Part shown: piece by piece, positions 22,408 through 30,995 of the stretch
Layout of the letters: every line of letters begins with the position of its first letter
How positions within the stretch are numbered: the first letter of the stretch is position 1
Assembly (NCBI GenBank): GCA_965539935.1
Contig: CBETVX010000020.1
Span: 1 to 49,123 of the forward strand
Direction of reading: 5' to 3'
Source: CBETVX01 sp965539935
GTDB lineage: Bacteria > Bacillota > Clostridia > Peptostreptococcales > Caminicellaceae
DNA length: 49,123 bases
Made by a program: the position numbers and the translations under genes
Notes under the pieces: generated by a model
Told to the model about the DNA's origin: nothing
Databases searched by the model: none
The model's input: the letters and a program-made list of their open reading frames with translations, nothing else

Positions 22408-25215
22408 ATGAAAAATGGTAGGAGAATAATTATTGGAGTAATTGTCATATTGATATTTATGATATTAACTTCCTTTAATACTATTATTGATTTTATTACC
22501 GATTATAAATGGTTTTTAGAATTAGGTTTTGATAAAGTATTTTTAACGAAGCTCATGACCCAACTTAAAATTGGTATTCCAATGTTTTTAATTACTACAA
22601 TACTTATTTACCTATATCTAATGTCAATTAAAAAGGATTATTATAAAAATGTAAAATCAGTACATAGGACAGTTCCAGAAAAAAGAATAAATCAAATAGC
22701 CCTATTGGGAGGCATATTTTCAGGTTTCGTAACTAGTATAACCGTTGCTGGAAATCTATGGTTTGATATATTAAGATTTTTCAATTCCACAAGCTTTGGT
22801 GTGGCCGAGCCTATCTTTGGAAATGATATTTCTTTTTACATATTCAAATATCCTCTAATAGGAAAGATATATTATATGCTCATAAGCTTTATAATACTTT
22901 TGGCAGTAATAACAGTAATATTCTATGGAATAATGGTAACCTTTAGAAGCCCAATTTTAGTAGATAAAGATATGATGGGGGAAGATAATCTTGGAAGAAG
23001 ACAAATAAATCTAGATAATGGTAAGAGACTATTGGATATTGCTATAAGGCAGCTAACTATTCTAGGATTTATATTCTTTGTTATATTAGGATTTGGATAT
23101 ATTATAAGGGCGTATGATTTACTCTACTCTTCTAGGGGAATAGTATATGGAGCAGGTTATACAGACATAAAGGTTACACTGCTAAAATATAGAGTTATTA
23201 TGATACTAGCCTTTATATCAGCCATAATATTTCTAATAGGAATGAGAAGGAAAAAACTTAGATTAGCCCTATCGGTGCCTGCACTTATGATTGTAGTAGG
23301 AATACTAGGAAATCTTATAGCTGCTGGGATTCAAAGTTATATAGTATCCCCCGATGAGATATCAAAGGAAGAAAAGTATATTAGTTATAATGTAAAACAC
23401 ACTCAAAAAGCCTATGGTTTAGAAAATGTAGAGGAAAAAGATTTTCCAGCCAATGAAGACCTTACAAGGGAAGATATAGACGCTAACCAAGAAATTATAA
23501 ATAATATAAGGATAAATGACTATAGACCCACAAGGTTAGTTTATAACCAAAAGCAAGGTATTAGATTTTACTACGATTTTAATGATGTAGATGTAGATAG
23601 ATACTTTATTGATGGTAAATATACACAGGTGTTTTTAGCTCCCAGGGAGCTAAATCAAGACAGTATAGCACAAGATGTACTTACCTTTATTAATAAGCAT
23701 TTAAAATACACCCATGGATATGGTATAGTAATGTCTCCCGTAAATAAAGTAACTGTAGAGGGTTTACCTGACCTTACTATAAAAAATATACCTCCTGTAA
23801 CAGAGGCGGAAGGATTTAATGTGGAAAGACCAGAAATATATTTTGGAGAATTAACTAATGATTTTATTATAGTCAATACTGAGGAAAAGGAATTTGATTA
23901 TCCAAAGGGTGAATCCAATGTATACTCAACCTATGAAGGAAATGCAGGAATAAGATTAAATGGCATTAATAAACTGCTCTATGCCTATAAACAGAAAAGT
24001 TTAAAGATGCTTTTATCAAACAATATAACTTCCGATAGTAAAATAGTCTTATATAGAAATATAAATGAAAGAGTTAGAAAGATTATGCCCTTTATACAAT
24101 ATGATTTAGACCCTTATATTGTTTTAAATGAAGGGAAGTTATACTGGATAATTGATGGATATACGGTAAGTACTAATTATCCATATTCAGAGCCCCTTGA
24201 GGAATCAAATATAAACTATATAAGGAATTCCGTGAAAATAGTTATAGATGCATATAATGGAGATGCCACCTATTACATAGTAGATGAAAATGATCCAATA
24301 ATAAAAACCTATGAAAAGATATTCCCACAATTATTTACACCTATAAGTGAGATGCCAGAAGGAATAAAGGCCCATATAAGATATCCTAGAGTATTATTTG
24401 ATATCCAAGCTGATATATATAGAAGATATCATATGGATGATCCAAGGGTTTTCTATAATCAAGAGGATGAATGGGATATAGCCATGGAACAATATTATGA
24501 AGAATCTCAGGTTATAGAATCGAATTATCTAATGATGAAGCTTCCAGAAGAAGAAAGGGAGGAATTTGTACTTTCTATACCATTTACCCCAAAGGATAAG
24601 AAGAATATGACAGCCCTTCTAGTAGGAAGAAATGATGGAGAAAACTATGGAAAGCTGTTGGTGTATAAATTACCTAAGAGTAAAAATATATATGGGCCTA
24701 TGCAAATAGAAAATAAAATAGACTCCAATGATGAAATATCTAAGGAATTTACACTTTGGAGTCAGCGGGGATCTAGGGTAATCAGAGGTAATCTTTTAAT
24801 AATACCAATAGAAGACTCCCTATTATATGTGGAGCCTATATACCTTCAAGCAGAAAATACTGAGAGTCTACCAGAAGTAAAAAGGGTAATAGTAGGATAT
24901 GGAGATACAATGGTTATGGAAGATACCCTTGAAGAAGCACTGGAAAAAATATTTGGAGGAGTAGAAGTTCCAGAGCCTGAAAGCCCTGACTTAGAAACTC
25001 CTATAGGTGAAGATGAAAGTATTAGTCAATTAATCATAAGGGCTAATACAATATTTGAAGAAGCAACGGAAGCTCAAAGACAAGGGGATTGGGCAGAATA
25101 TGGTAGATTAATAGAAGAATTAGATCAAGTATTAAAAAGACTTAATGAAATAAGTGGAGTAGGGACAAATGAGGTACAAATCCCAGAAGAAATAGATGAA
25201 GATATTGATCTATAA
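22408..25215 (+). CDS. UPF0182 family large membrane protein
   Basis: 935 residues. About seven membrane segments lie in the first ~310 residues (first at about 8-28). A large extracytoplasmic domain follows, and an acidic C-terminal tail (about 850-935, rich in E, P and D). Family landmarks are DYKWFLELGFDKVFLTKL near the start, FGNDISFYIFKYPL, and LPFTPKDKKNM-like text (SIPFTPKDKKNMTALLVGR) followed by GKLLVYKLPKS and LYVEPIYLQAE. The function of the family is unknown. A GTG at 22399 is part of the GAGAGGTG site, and the ATG at 22408 is the better start. It appears monocistronic. A stem CCCTCTAA/TTAGAGGG at 25222-25239, without a T tract, follows it. Confidence 0.88.
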   Translation: MKNGRRIIIGVIVILIFMILTSFNTIIDFITDYKWFLELGFDKVFLTKLMTQLKIGIPMFLITTILIYLYLMSIKKDYYKNVKSVHRTVPEKRINQIALLGGIFSGFVTSITVAGNLWFDILRFFNSTSFGVAEPIFGNDISFYIFKYPLIGKIYYMLISFIILLAVITVIFYGIMVTFRSPILVDKDMMGEDNLGRRQINLDNGKRLLDIAIRQLTILGFIFFVILGFGYIIRAYDLLYSSRGIVYGAGYTDIKVTLLKYRVIMILAFISAIIFLIGMRRKKLRLALSVPALMIVVGILGNLIAAGIQSYIVSPDEISKEEKYISYNVKHTQKAYGLENVEEKDFPANEDLTREDIDANQEIINNIRINDYRPTRLVYNQKQGIRFYYDFNDVDVDRYFIDGKYTQVFLAPRELNQDSIAQDVLTFINKHLKYTHGYGIVMSPVNKVTVEGLPDLTIKNIPPVTEAEGFNVERPEIYFGELTNDFIIVNTEEKEFDYPKGESNVYSTYEGNAGIRLNGINKLLYAYKQKSLKMLLSNNITSDSKIVLYRNINERVRKIMPFIQYDLDPYIVLNEGKLYWIIDGYTVSTNYPYSEPLEESNINYIRNSVKIVIDAYNGDATYYIVDENDPIIKTYEKIFPQLFTPISEMPEGIKAHIRYPRVLFDIQADIYRRYHMDDPRVFYNQEDEWDIAMEQYYEESQVIESNYLMMKLPEEEREEFVLSIPFTPKDKKNMTALLVGRNDGENYGKLLVYKLPKSKNIYGPMQIENKIDSNDEISKEFTLWSQRGSRVIRGNLLIIPIEDSLLYVEPIYLQAENTESLPEVKRVIVGYGDTMVMEDTLEEALEKIFGGVEVPEPESPDLETPIGEDESISQLIIRANTIFEEATEAQRQGDWAEYGRLIEELDQVLKRLNEISGVGTNEVQIPEEIDEDIDL

Positions 25216-25319
25216 AACTGACCCTCTAATTTTAGAGGGCCTATAACTTATACATATGATATAATTAGGTCATAATGAATATATATGTAGATAAATAGTA
25301 AAACGGTGGTGTTAATTTA

Positions 25320-26117
25320 ATGAAGGAAGATAAAAACTTAGCTATTGGGGTTTTTGATTCTGGAATGGGAGGAATAAGTGTATTAGCTCAGATAATAAAA
25401 CAAATGCCCAATGAAAAATTCATTTATTACGGTGATTCTTTAAATGCTCCCTATGGAGTAAAAACACCTGAAGAAGTTAAGAAATTATCTAAAAATATAT
25501 GTGATTTTCTTATAAAAGAGGGAGTAAAGACCATAGTAGTGGCATGTAACACAGCAACCAGTGCAGCCATAAAGGAAATTAGGGATATATATGACATACC
25601 TATTATAGGAATGGAGCCAGCCCTTAAACCGGCTGTGGAATTGAATCCAAAGGGAAAAATAATAGTAATGGCTACTGAGATGACACTTAAGGAAAAGAAG
25701 TTTGCAAAACTCATGGAAAGATACGGCAAAGAAGCAGATATTGTTAAGATACCTTGTCCCAAATTAGTAGAGCTAGTTGAGGATGGTGTATTAGAAGGCA
25801 AAGTTATGGAAGAAACCATAAGAAATTGTTTAGGAGATATAAAATATGAAGAAATATCATCAATAGTTTTAGGATGTACCCACTTTGTTTTCCTTAGAGA
25901 TTCGATTAGAAATATAGTAGGAGATAAGGTGAAGATTATTGATGGTAACGAAGGAACAGCTAGACATCTACAAAATATTCTTCAAGGAAGTGATATGTTA
26001 AATACAGATAAGAGGGAAGAAGTAGATATTACTATATATAATTCAAAGGAAGATAAAGAAATAATAGATCTATCAAAGAAACTCCTACAGTTTAGCTTGA
26101 AAAAGTTAGAATATTAA
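25320..26117 (+). CDS. murI: Glutamate racemase
   Basis: 265 residues, normal length. It converts L- to D-glutamate for peptidoglycan. The two catalytic cysteines are present: C76 in VACNTAT and C186 in LGCTHF, with D13 in FDSGMGG and the substrate loop YYGDSLNAPYG. It is cytosolic. GGTGG lies upstream of the ATG. It stands alone between UPF0182 and two very small genes. Confidence 0.95.
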   Translation: MKEDKNLAIGVFDSGMGGISVLAQIIKQMPNEKFIYYGDSLNAPYGVKTPEEVKKLSKNICDFLIKEGVKTIVVACNTATSAAIKEIRDIYDIPIIGMEPALKPAVELNPKGKIIVMATEMTLKEKKFAKLMERYGKEADIVKIPCPKLVELVEDGVLEGKVMEETIRNCLGDIKYEEISSIVLGCTHFVFLRDSIRNIVGDKVKIIDGNEGTARHLQNILQGSDMLNTDKREEVDITIYNSKEDKEIIDLSKKLLQFSLKKLEY

Positions 26118-26222
26118 TAAAAAAATGAAAACAAAGAAATAGAATGCTTTTTCTTGTAAAAATAGATGAATTATTATAAAATATTCTCATTGCAAAACTC
26201 TTTATGAAGATGGTGAAAAAAG

Positions 26223-26342
26223 ATGACAAAATTGATAAAGCTAATCAAGTCCCTATTTTCAAGAAAAGAGAAAAAAGATGACCTAGGTTCATACTTATTA
26301 TATTCTCATATTATGAAGACTACATCAAAGAGAAATAGATAA
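26223..26342 (+). CDS. Possible 39-residue basic small protein
   Basis: ATG at 26223 to TAA at 26340-26342, with a GATGGTG-like ribosome site about 8 nt upstream. The product starts MTKLIKLIKSLFSRKEKK and has a lysine-rich middle and arginine-rich end. It sits 29 bp before the sigma region-4-like gene on the same strand. The amphipathic start suggests membrane contact. Coding status is uncertain, and no family is recognised. Confidence 0.35.
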   Translation: MTKLIKLIKSLFSRKEKKDDLGSYLLYSHIMKTTSKRNR

Positions 26343-26371
26343 TTACATATATTATTAAGAGGAGACGATTT

Positions 26372-26617
26372 ATGGAAAACATAGATCCACAAATCATAGA
26401 ATATGTAAAAGAAAAAATTGATGAAATAATAAGTGAAAATCCAAATATAAATGAAGACAGACAGAAAATAATTAGACTTAGATATGGATTAGATGATAAG
26501 GGTCCTTTAAAAATAAGGGACATTGCTAAGGTTATGGAGATATCTCCCAAAAAGATGAAATCGGAAATAGAGGCTATTGAAAGGATAATATTCAATAAGC
26601 TAAAGAAGGAAATTTAG
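26372..26617 (+). CDS. Stand-alone sigma-70 region 4-like protein
   Basis: 81 residues. The middle reads DRQKIIRLRYGLDDKGPLKIRDIAKVMEIS (shown as RQKIIRLRYGLDD and IRDIAKVMEIS). It matches the region-4 pattern of RpoD-type sigma factors (RLRYGL, then a helix-turn-helix). The recognition helix is divergent, with PKKMKSEIEAIERII in place of the usual RIRQIE. No region 2 or 3 is present. It could bind the RNA polymerase beta flap as a co-regulator, or be a remnant. GAGGAGA precedes the ATG. Confidence 0.65.
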   Translation: MENIDPQIIEYVKEKIDEIISENPNINEDRQKIIRLRYGLDDKGPLKIRDIAKVMEISPKKMKSEIEAIERIIFNKLKKEI

Positions 26618-26640
26618 GCCTAGAAGACCATAGGCCTAAA
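26613..26640. terminator. Convergent terminator stem
   Basis: TTTAGGCCTA (26613-26622) and TAGGCCTAAA (26631-26640) form a perfect 10-bp stem between two convergent small genes. TCTTTT follows on the plus strand. Confidence 0.65.
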
Positions 26641-26644
26641 TCTT

Positions 26645-26848
26645 TTACCTATTTACTTGCCTTAAGTTTTTAAGTTCCTCTGTGGACATATTATCTAAAT
26701 AATATGACTTTCTTGCGAATTCTTGTCTTGTAATAATTCCTTTATCAATAAGGAGTTCGATAAGTGTTGCTATAGCTAACGTGTTCCTATAATCAACTTC
26801 CTTCATATCTCCTATTTTTGCATAAATATCGATTTTATTAATATTCAT
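26645..26848 (-). CDS. Hypothetical protein, 67 residues
   Basis: Starts MNINKIDIYAKIGDMKEVDY, then a helical segment NTLAIATLIELLIDKGIITRQEF and a polar tail. A longer reading from 26893 is possible, but AAGGGGC lies about 8 nt before the ATG at 26848. The LLIDKGIITRQEF pattern looks like a helix-turn-helix or oligomerisation element. I recognise no named family. It is convergent with the sigma region-4-like gene. Confidence 0.6.
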   Translation of the reverse strand: MNINKIDIYAKIGDMKEVDYRNTLAIATLIELLIDKGIITRQEFARKSYYLDNMSTEELKNLRQVNR

Positions 26849-27004
26849 GATTTCAGCCCCTTTATATAGTTTTTCTAAATTGAGTATAACCAATGGTCAA
26901 AGTTGGTATACTAATAAAACTATAGAATATAGATTTAAATTATTAGATGAAGGGGATTTGCACCAAATTTATTCAAAAAATTAAAAACTTTAATAAAAAG
27001 CATC

Positions 27005-27033
27005 TTGCAAAAGATTATATTATATGCTAAAAT
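27005..27033 (+). promoter_or_regulatory. Sigma-A promoter of serS
   Basis: TTGCAA (27005-27010), 17 bp, then TAAAAT (27028-27033), just ahead of the T-box leader. Confidence 0.6.
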
Positions 27034-27045
27034 ACGGAAAAACCT

Positions 27046-27281
27046 ATTAAAAAACTATGAAGGGAAATAGTAAGTAGGCAGGTTATTATAGAGAGTCGAC
27101 GGTTGGTGAAAGTCGATATAACTACCTATTGAATCCATCCTGGAGTTGTTAAGCTGAAAATCAAGTAGGCTTAAACAGTTAGCAACTGTTAAAATGCTTA
27201 AAGAAGGACTAATTAATAGTCAATAAGGGTGGCAACGCGGGAATAAGCCTCTCGTCCCTACTGGGGATGAGGGGTTTTTTG
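27046..27281 (+). promoter_or_regulatory. T-box leader of serS, UCC specifier
   Basis: The T-box core AGGGTGGCAACGCGGG is at about 27226-27241. The TGGC inside it pairs with the GCCA end of tRNA-Ser. Stem I carries AGAGAG and GGTGAAAG elements, and GAA-TCC-ATCCTGGAG places a UCC serine specifier at 27134-27136. The terminator is CCTCTCGTCCC against GGGGATGAGGGG (27248-27274), with six T after it. Uncharged tRNA-Ser would favour the antiterminator and serS expression. Confidence 0.92.
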
Positions 27282-27323
27282 TATTGTGAATAATAATCTA
27301 AAGAACTTTAAGGAGGGAATCAG

Positions 27324-28601
27324 ATGCTAGATATCAAAAGAATACGAAATGACTTTGAACAAGTAAAGGCATTGATAGAAAAAAGAGGTAAAGGAGATTT
27401 TGGATTAAGTGAAGTAGTTAAGCTAGATGAAAAGAGAAGAGAAATCCTGGGACAATTAGAGCAAATGAAAAACAGACAAAATACAGTGTCTAAAGAAATT
27501 CCAAAACTAAAAAAAGAAGGCAAAGATGTATCAGAAATCCTTACTGAAATGAAAGAACTTTCTTCTAAGATTAAAGAAATGGATAATGAAGTAAAGGAAG
27601 TAGAAGGTAAAATTCAAGAACTTTTATTAGGTATACCGAATACACCTCGTTACGATACTCCTGAGGGAAATAGTGATGAAGATAATGAACTTGTAAAAAC
27701 TTGGGGAGAGCCAACTAAGTTTGACTTTGAAAGCAAAGCCCACTGGGATATAGGAGAAGAACTAGGAATATTAGATTTTGAAAGGGCAGCAAAGATAACT
27801 GGTTCAAGATTTACAGTATATAAAGGCCTTGGAGCTAAGCTTGAAAGAGCAGTTATTAACTTTATGCTTGATCTGCATATAGATGAACATAACTTTGTAG
27901 AAATACTTCCTCCATTTATGGTTAATAGGGATAGTATGACAGGAACAGGACAGCTACCAAAGTTTGAAGAAGATATGTTCCACCTTCCAAGTAAAGATTA
28001 TTTCTTAATACCTACTGCGGAAGTACCAGTTACTAACCTTTACATGAATGAAATACTAGAAGCAGATCAGCTTCCTATTTATCATACTGCATATACTCCA
28101 TGCTTTAGAAAGGAAGCGGGTTCAGCCGGTAGAGATACTAGAGGACTTATACGTCAGCATCAATTTAATAAAGTAGAGCTTGTAAAATTTGCAGCGCCGG
28201 ATAAATCATATGAAGAGTTAGAAACTTTACTTAAGGCTGCAGAAGAGGTATTAAAGAGATTAGAAATTCCCTATAGAGTAGTAAGACTATGTGGAGGGGA
28301 TTTAGGCTTTAGCTCAGCTATGACCTATGATATAGAGGTTTGGATGCCAAGCTATGATAGATACCTAGAAATATCTTCATGTAGTAACTTTGAAGACTAT
28401 CAAGCTAGAAGGGCCAATATTAGATTTAGACCAGAGCCAAAGGGTAAAGTGGAATATGTACACACTCTAAATGGTTCTGGACTGGCAGTAGGTAGAACTG
28501 TAGCAGCTATTTTAGAAAACTATCAACAAGAAGATGGGTCAGTAATTATTCCAAAGGCTTTAAGACCATACATGGGTGGATTAGAAAAAATAACTAAATA
28601 A
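27324..28601 (+). CDS. serS: Serine--tRNA ligase
   Basis: 425 residues. The N-terminal long coiled-coil arm (about 25-105) contacts the tRNA-Ser variable arm. The class II catalytic core has motif 2 FRKEAGSAGRDTRGLIRQHQF and motif 3 LNGSGLAVGRTVAAILENYQ, each given in part. It charges tRNA-Ser and also supplies Ser-tRNA-Sec, which matters because a probable selenoprotein gene lies 1.6 kb downstream. Expression is controlled by the T-box leader. AAGGAGG precedes the ATG. Confidence 0.97.
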   Translation: MLDIKRIRNDFEQVKALIEKRGKGDFGLSEVVKLDEKRREILGQLEQMKNRQNTVSKEIPKLKKEGKDVSEILTEMKELSSKIKEMDNEVKEVEGKIQELLLGIPNTPRYDTPEGNSDEDNELVKTWGEPTKFDFESKAHWDIGEELGILDFERAAKITGSRFTVYKGLGAKLERAVINFMLDLHIDEHNFVEILPPFMVNRDSMTGTGQLPKFEEDMFHLPSKDYFLIPTAEVPVTNLYMNEILEADQLPIYHTAYTPCFRKEAGSAGRDTRGLIRQHQFNKVELVKFAAPDKSYEELETLLKAAEEVLKRLEIPYRVVRLCGGDLGFSSAMTYDIEVWMPSYDRYLEISSCSNFEDYQARRANIRFRPEPKGKVEYVHTLNGSGLAVGRTVAAILENYQQEDGSVIIPKALRPYMGGLEKITK

Positions 28602-28609
28602 AAATTATA

Positions 28610-28645
28610 AAGGCCAGGAGTTAAAAAACTATATCCTGGTCTTTA
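28610..28645 (+). terminator. serS terminator
   Basis: CCAGGA (28614-28619) pairs with TCCTGG (28634-28639), with AAGG and TCTTT flanks extending the stem; CTTTATC follows. Confidence 0.6.
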
Positions 28646-28711
28646 TCTGTAATTAGACAGTGGTCAATTGAATATTATTATGTTATATTTAAGAAAAAAA
28701 GGAATGATAAT

Positions 28712-30232
28712 ATGTCAAAGAAATTTACAAGACTCATAATACTCTTTATACTTTCTATGTTACTAGTGATGTCATGTGCCATAGAGAATAAAGAAACAAA
28801 AGAGCACCAAGACATTAGCATAGATAAGGAAATAAAAGATAAAAAACTTACACAGTACAATATCCAAATAGAATTTGACCCTGATAATCAGACTGTAAGT
28901 GGTTTGCAAAATACTATCTATACTAATAATGAGGATGTAAACCTTAATAATATATATTTTCATCTATATCCTAATGCCTTTAAAAGTAAAGAAACTGTAC
29001 CCTTTTTATTTGACGATTTTAATAATGCCTATCCCAATGGCTTCAGTGAAGGATATATAAATATTGAAGAAATTAGTGTAAATGGTGATAGGGCAAACTA
29101 TAGCATAGAAGGCAAGGGAGATACTATACTAAAAATCCAATTAAATCAAGAGCTTGAGCCAGGAGAGAATATTACTATAGATATGAAATATTTAGTGAAA
29201 CTTCCACCGGCCACTGAAAGATTTGGATTTGGACAGGAAACCTTTAATTTTGGCAATTGGTATCCAGTGGTTGCAGTATACGACGATGAAGGATGGAATA
29301 TAGACCCATATTATTCCATAGGAGACCCCTTTTACAGTGATGTGGCTAATTATAATGTTATCATTGAAGCTCCAGAGGATATAACAATAGCTGCCACAGG
29401 GGAAGTAGTAGGCATAAAAAATAATGAAAATAAAAAAAACTGGAATATAAGTGCGAAGGCAGTGAGAGATTTTGCCTGGGTAGCAAGCAAGTATTTTAAG
29501 GTAGTTGAAAGTGAAGTAGATGGGATTAAACTTAAAAATTATATAATAAATAATGGAGATCTCGATGAAGAAACTATTGATAGGGCTGTAGAATATACTA
29601 ATAACTCTATAAAGACCTTCAATAAAGTATTTGGTAAATATCCCTATAAAGAGTACTCCGTTGTGCAAACAAACTTTCCAAGTGGTATGGAGTATCCAGG
29701 AATAGTTTTTATTGGAAAGCAGTATTATGATAAACGCTATAAAAACTTTCTTGAAACACTAATAGTTCATGAGACGGCCCATCAATGGTGGTACTCTGCC
29801 GTTGGAAATGACCAAGTAGACGAGGCTTGGCTTGATGAGAGCTTTGCATCCTACTCAGAAGTTATTTATTATGATGAAATATATGGAGAAAGTGTGGGAG
29901 AAAAATATCACCTATATGAAAATGAAAAAAGATACGAGGAAATAGAGGATTCTATAGAGGATAAAAGTATATTAAAGGCACTTAACGAATTTGAAGGATG
30001 GAATGACTATGGTCTACTAGTTTATACTAAGGGAGCTATTTTAATTGATGAAATAAAGGATAAGTATGGAAAAGATAAATTTTACAAAATTCTCAATACC
30101 TATTATAATAAATATAAGTATGAAATAGCCTCAACTGAGGATTTTATCGATATTTGTGAAAGTGTAACTGGAGAAGAACTTGGTGACTTTTTCAATCAAT
30201 GGCTAAAGGGGGATGTAAAGGGTGGAAATTAA
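28712..30232 (+). CDS. M1-family zinc metallopeptidase lipoprotein
   Basis: 506 residues. A lipoprotein signal (MSKKFTRL, hydrophobic core, VMSC) puts the anchor at C22, so it is tethered outside the cell. The M1 aminopeptidase zinc site is intact: HETAHQWW (H353, E354, H357) and E376 in WLDESFAS. The exopeptidase motif usually written GAMEN is SGMEYPG here (about 324-330). The N-terminal beta-domain (about 45-260) and catalytic domain are present; the large C-terminal helical domain of long family members is absent. It probably trims peptides at the cell surface. It overlaps the downstream selenoprotein gene by 11 bp. Confidence 0.88.
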   Translation: MSKKFTRLIILFILSMLLVMSCAIENKETKEHQDISIDKEIKDKKLTQYNIQIEFDPDNQTVSGLQNTIYTNNEDVNLNNIYFHLYPNAFKSKETVPFLFDDFNNAYPNGFSEGYINIEEISVNGDRANYSIEGKGDTILKIQLNQELEPGENITIDMKYLVKLPPATERFGFGQETFNFGNWYPVVAVYDDEGWNIDPYYSIGDPFYSDVANYNVIIEAPEDITIAATGEVVGIKNNENKKNWNISAKAVRDFAWVASKYFKVVESEVDGIKLKNYIINNGDLDEETIDRAVEYTNNSIKTFNKVFGKYPYKEYSVVQTNFPSGMEYPGIVFIGKQYYDKRYKNFLETLIVHETAHQWWYSAVGNDQVDEAWLDESFASYSEVIYYDEIYGESVGEKYHLYENEKRYEEIEDSIEDKSILKALNEFEGWNDYGLLVYTKGAILIDEIKDKYGKDKFYKILNTYYNKYKYEIASTEDFIDICESVTGEELGDFFNQWLKGDVKGGN

Positions 30233-30509
30233 AATAGAAAAAGAAGTTAAAGAATATATGAAGAAAAAGAATAAAGACACCTTATGCCTGGACTATCACC
30301 AAAGTACCTGTTGAGTTAATCCACCTCTTCCATACGTGTCTATGGAAAAACCTAAAAAGCTTGATAAATTTTACGAATATAAAGTAGATGGAATAACTGT
30401 TTATGTAAATAAATTGATAGAAGCAAAGGATAGGGGATTAGAACTAAGACTTTCTGGAATATCTATATTTAAATCAATACAGGTAAGTGGAGTAAAGCTA
30501 GACCTATAG
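30222..30509 (+). CDS. Probable CC/Se-motif selenoprotein (UGA at codon 31 read as Sec)
   Basis: GTG at 30222 has AAAGGGGGAT 9 nt upstream and overlaps the peptidase stop. The frame runs to TAG at 30507, interrupted only by TGA at 30312-30314. Around it the protein reads QSTC-U-VNPPLPYV and continues coherently as YEYKVDGITVYVNK and ISIFKSIQVSGVKLDL, with no other stop in 95 codons. The Cys-Sec pair before NPPLP resembles the CC/Se motif family, in which Cys replaces Sec in other members. A SECIS-like hairpin follows at 30328. The IscA-like beta pattern suggests a small redox or metal-binding protein. A plain pseudogene is the alternative, but the hairpin and intact downstream frame argue against it. 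Confidence 0.8.
30328..30347 (+). promoter_or_regulatory. Bacterial SECIS-like hairpin
   Basis: TTCCATA (30328-30334) and TATGGAA (30341-30347) form a perfect 7-bp stem with loop CGTGTC. The apical loop contains the G and U expected of bacterial SECIS elements and lies 21-26 nt after the TGA, inside the accepted 16-37 nt window. Confidence 0.7.
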
Positions 30510-30650
30510 ATAATCTATAAAACTGTGAAAAATTAAAAAAATGAATAAAAATAGCTTATTAACATAAAATATTACCAATTACGCTAAAACATACAGATTG
30601 AACTAATGGCATTTATATGGTACTATATAACGTGACATTAAAAATAATTA

Positions 30651-30727
30651 GCACCTGTAGCTCAGTAGGATAGAGCAGTGGTTTCCTAAACCGCGTGTCG
30701 GGGGTTCGAATCCTCTCAGGTGCACCA
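30651..30727 (+). tRNA. tRNA-Arg (CCT anticodon), CCA encoded
   Basis: The acceptor GCACCTG pairs with CAGGTGC, with the D arm GCTC/GAGC. Anticodon stem GTGGT/ACCGC holds loop TTCCTAA, so the anticodon is CCT for AGG arginine codons. The T arm has GGGGG-TTCGAAT-CCTCT, and CCA is encoded at 30725-30727. No direct repeat of its 3' end was noticed downstream, so there is no sign of its use as an integration site within the window. Confidence 0.95.
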
Positions 30728-30736
30728 TGACTATAA

Positions 30737-30775
30737 CCCTGTATTTCTTGAAAATCAAGGAATACAGGGATTTTT
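30737..30775 (+). terminator. Terminator after tRNA-Arg
   Basis: CCCTGTATTTCTTG (30737-30750) and CAAGGAATACAGGG (30756-30769) form a long stem with one mismatch, followed by ATTTTTG. Confidence 0.9.
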
Positions 30776-30995
30776 GTGTTTTTGGGAAATTGTTAATTAG
30801 TTAAAAAGTAAAAGACATTAATAGGTACAGATGAATTTATAATATTTATTTATGTCGAAACAAGTCGAATGAAATATAGAGGAATCTATGAAAACATAAG
30901 GAAATACATATAAGAAAAGAATACAGCATATACTTTAAAGATTTTCCTAAGGTAGAGTTTAATTTAAAATAAGGACAAGAATAGGGGGAGGAATT

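Noticed and set aside
30651..30727. tRNA-Arg as an integration site for a mobile element
   Set aside because: No integrase, no repeat of the tRNA 3' end and no phage or transposon genes are seen downstream.
30842..30960. Frame FIYVETSRMKYRGIYENIRK upstream of the large unknown protein as a gene relic
   Set aside because: Too short, broken by stops and with no start; it cannot be told from chance in AT-rich DNA.
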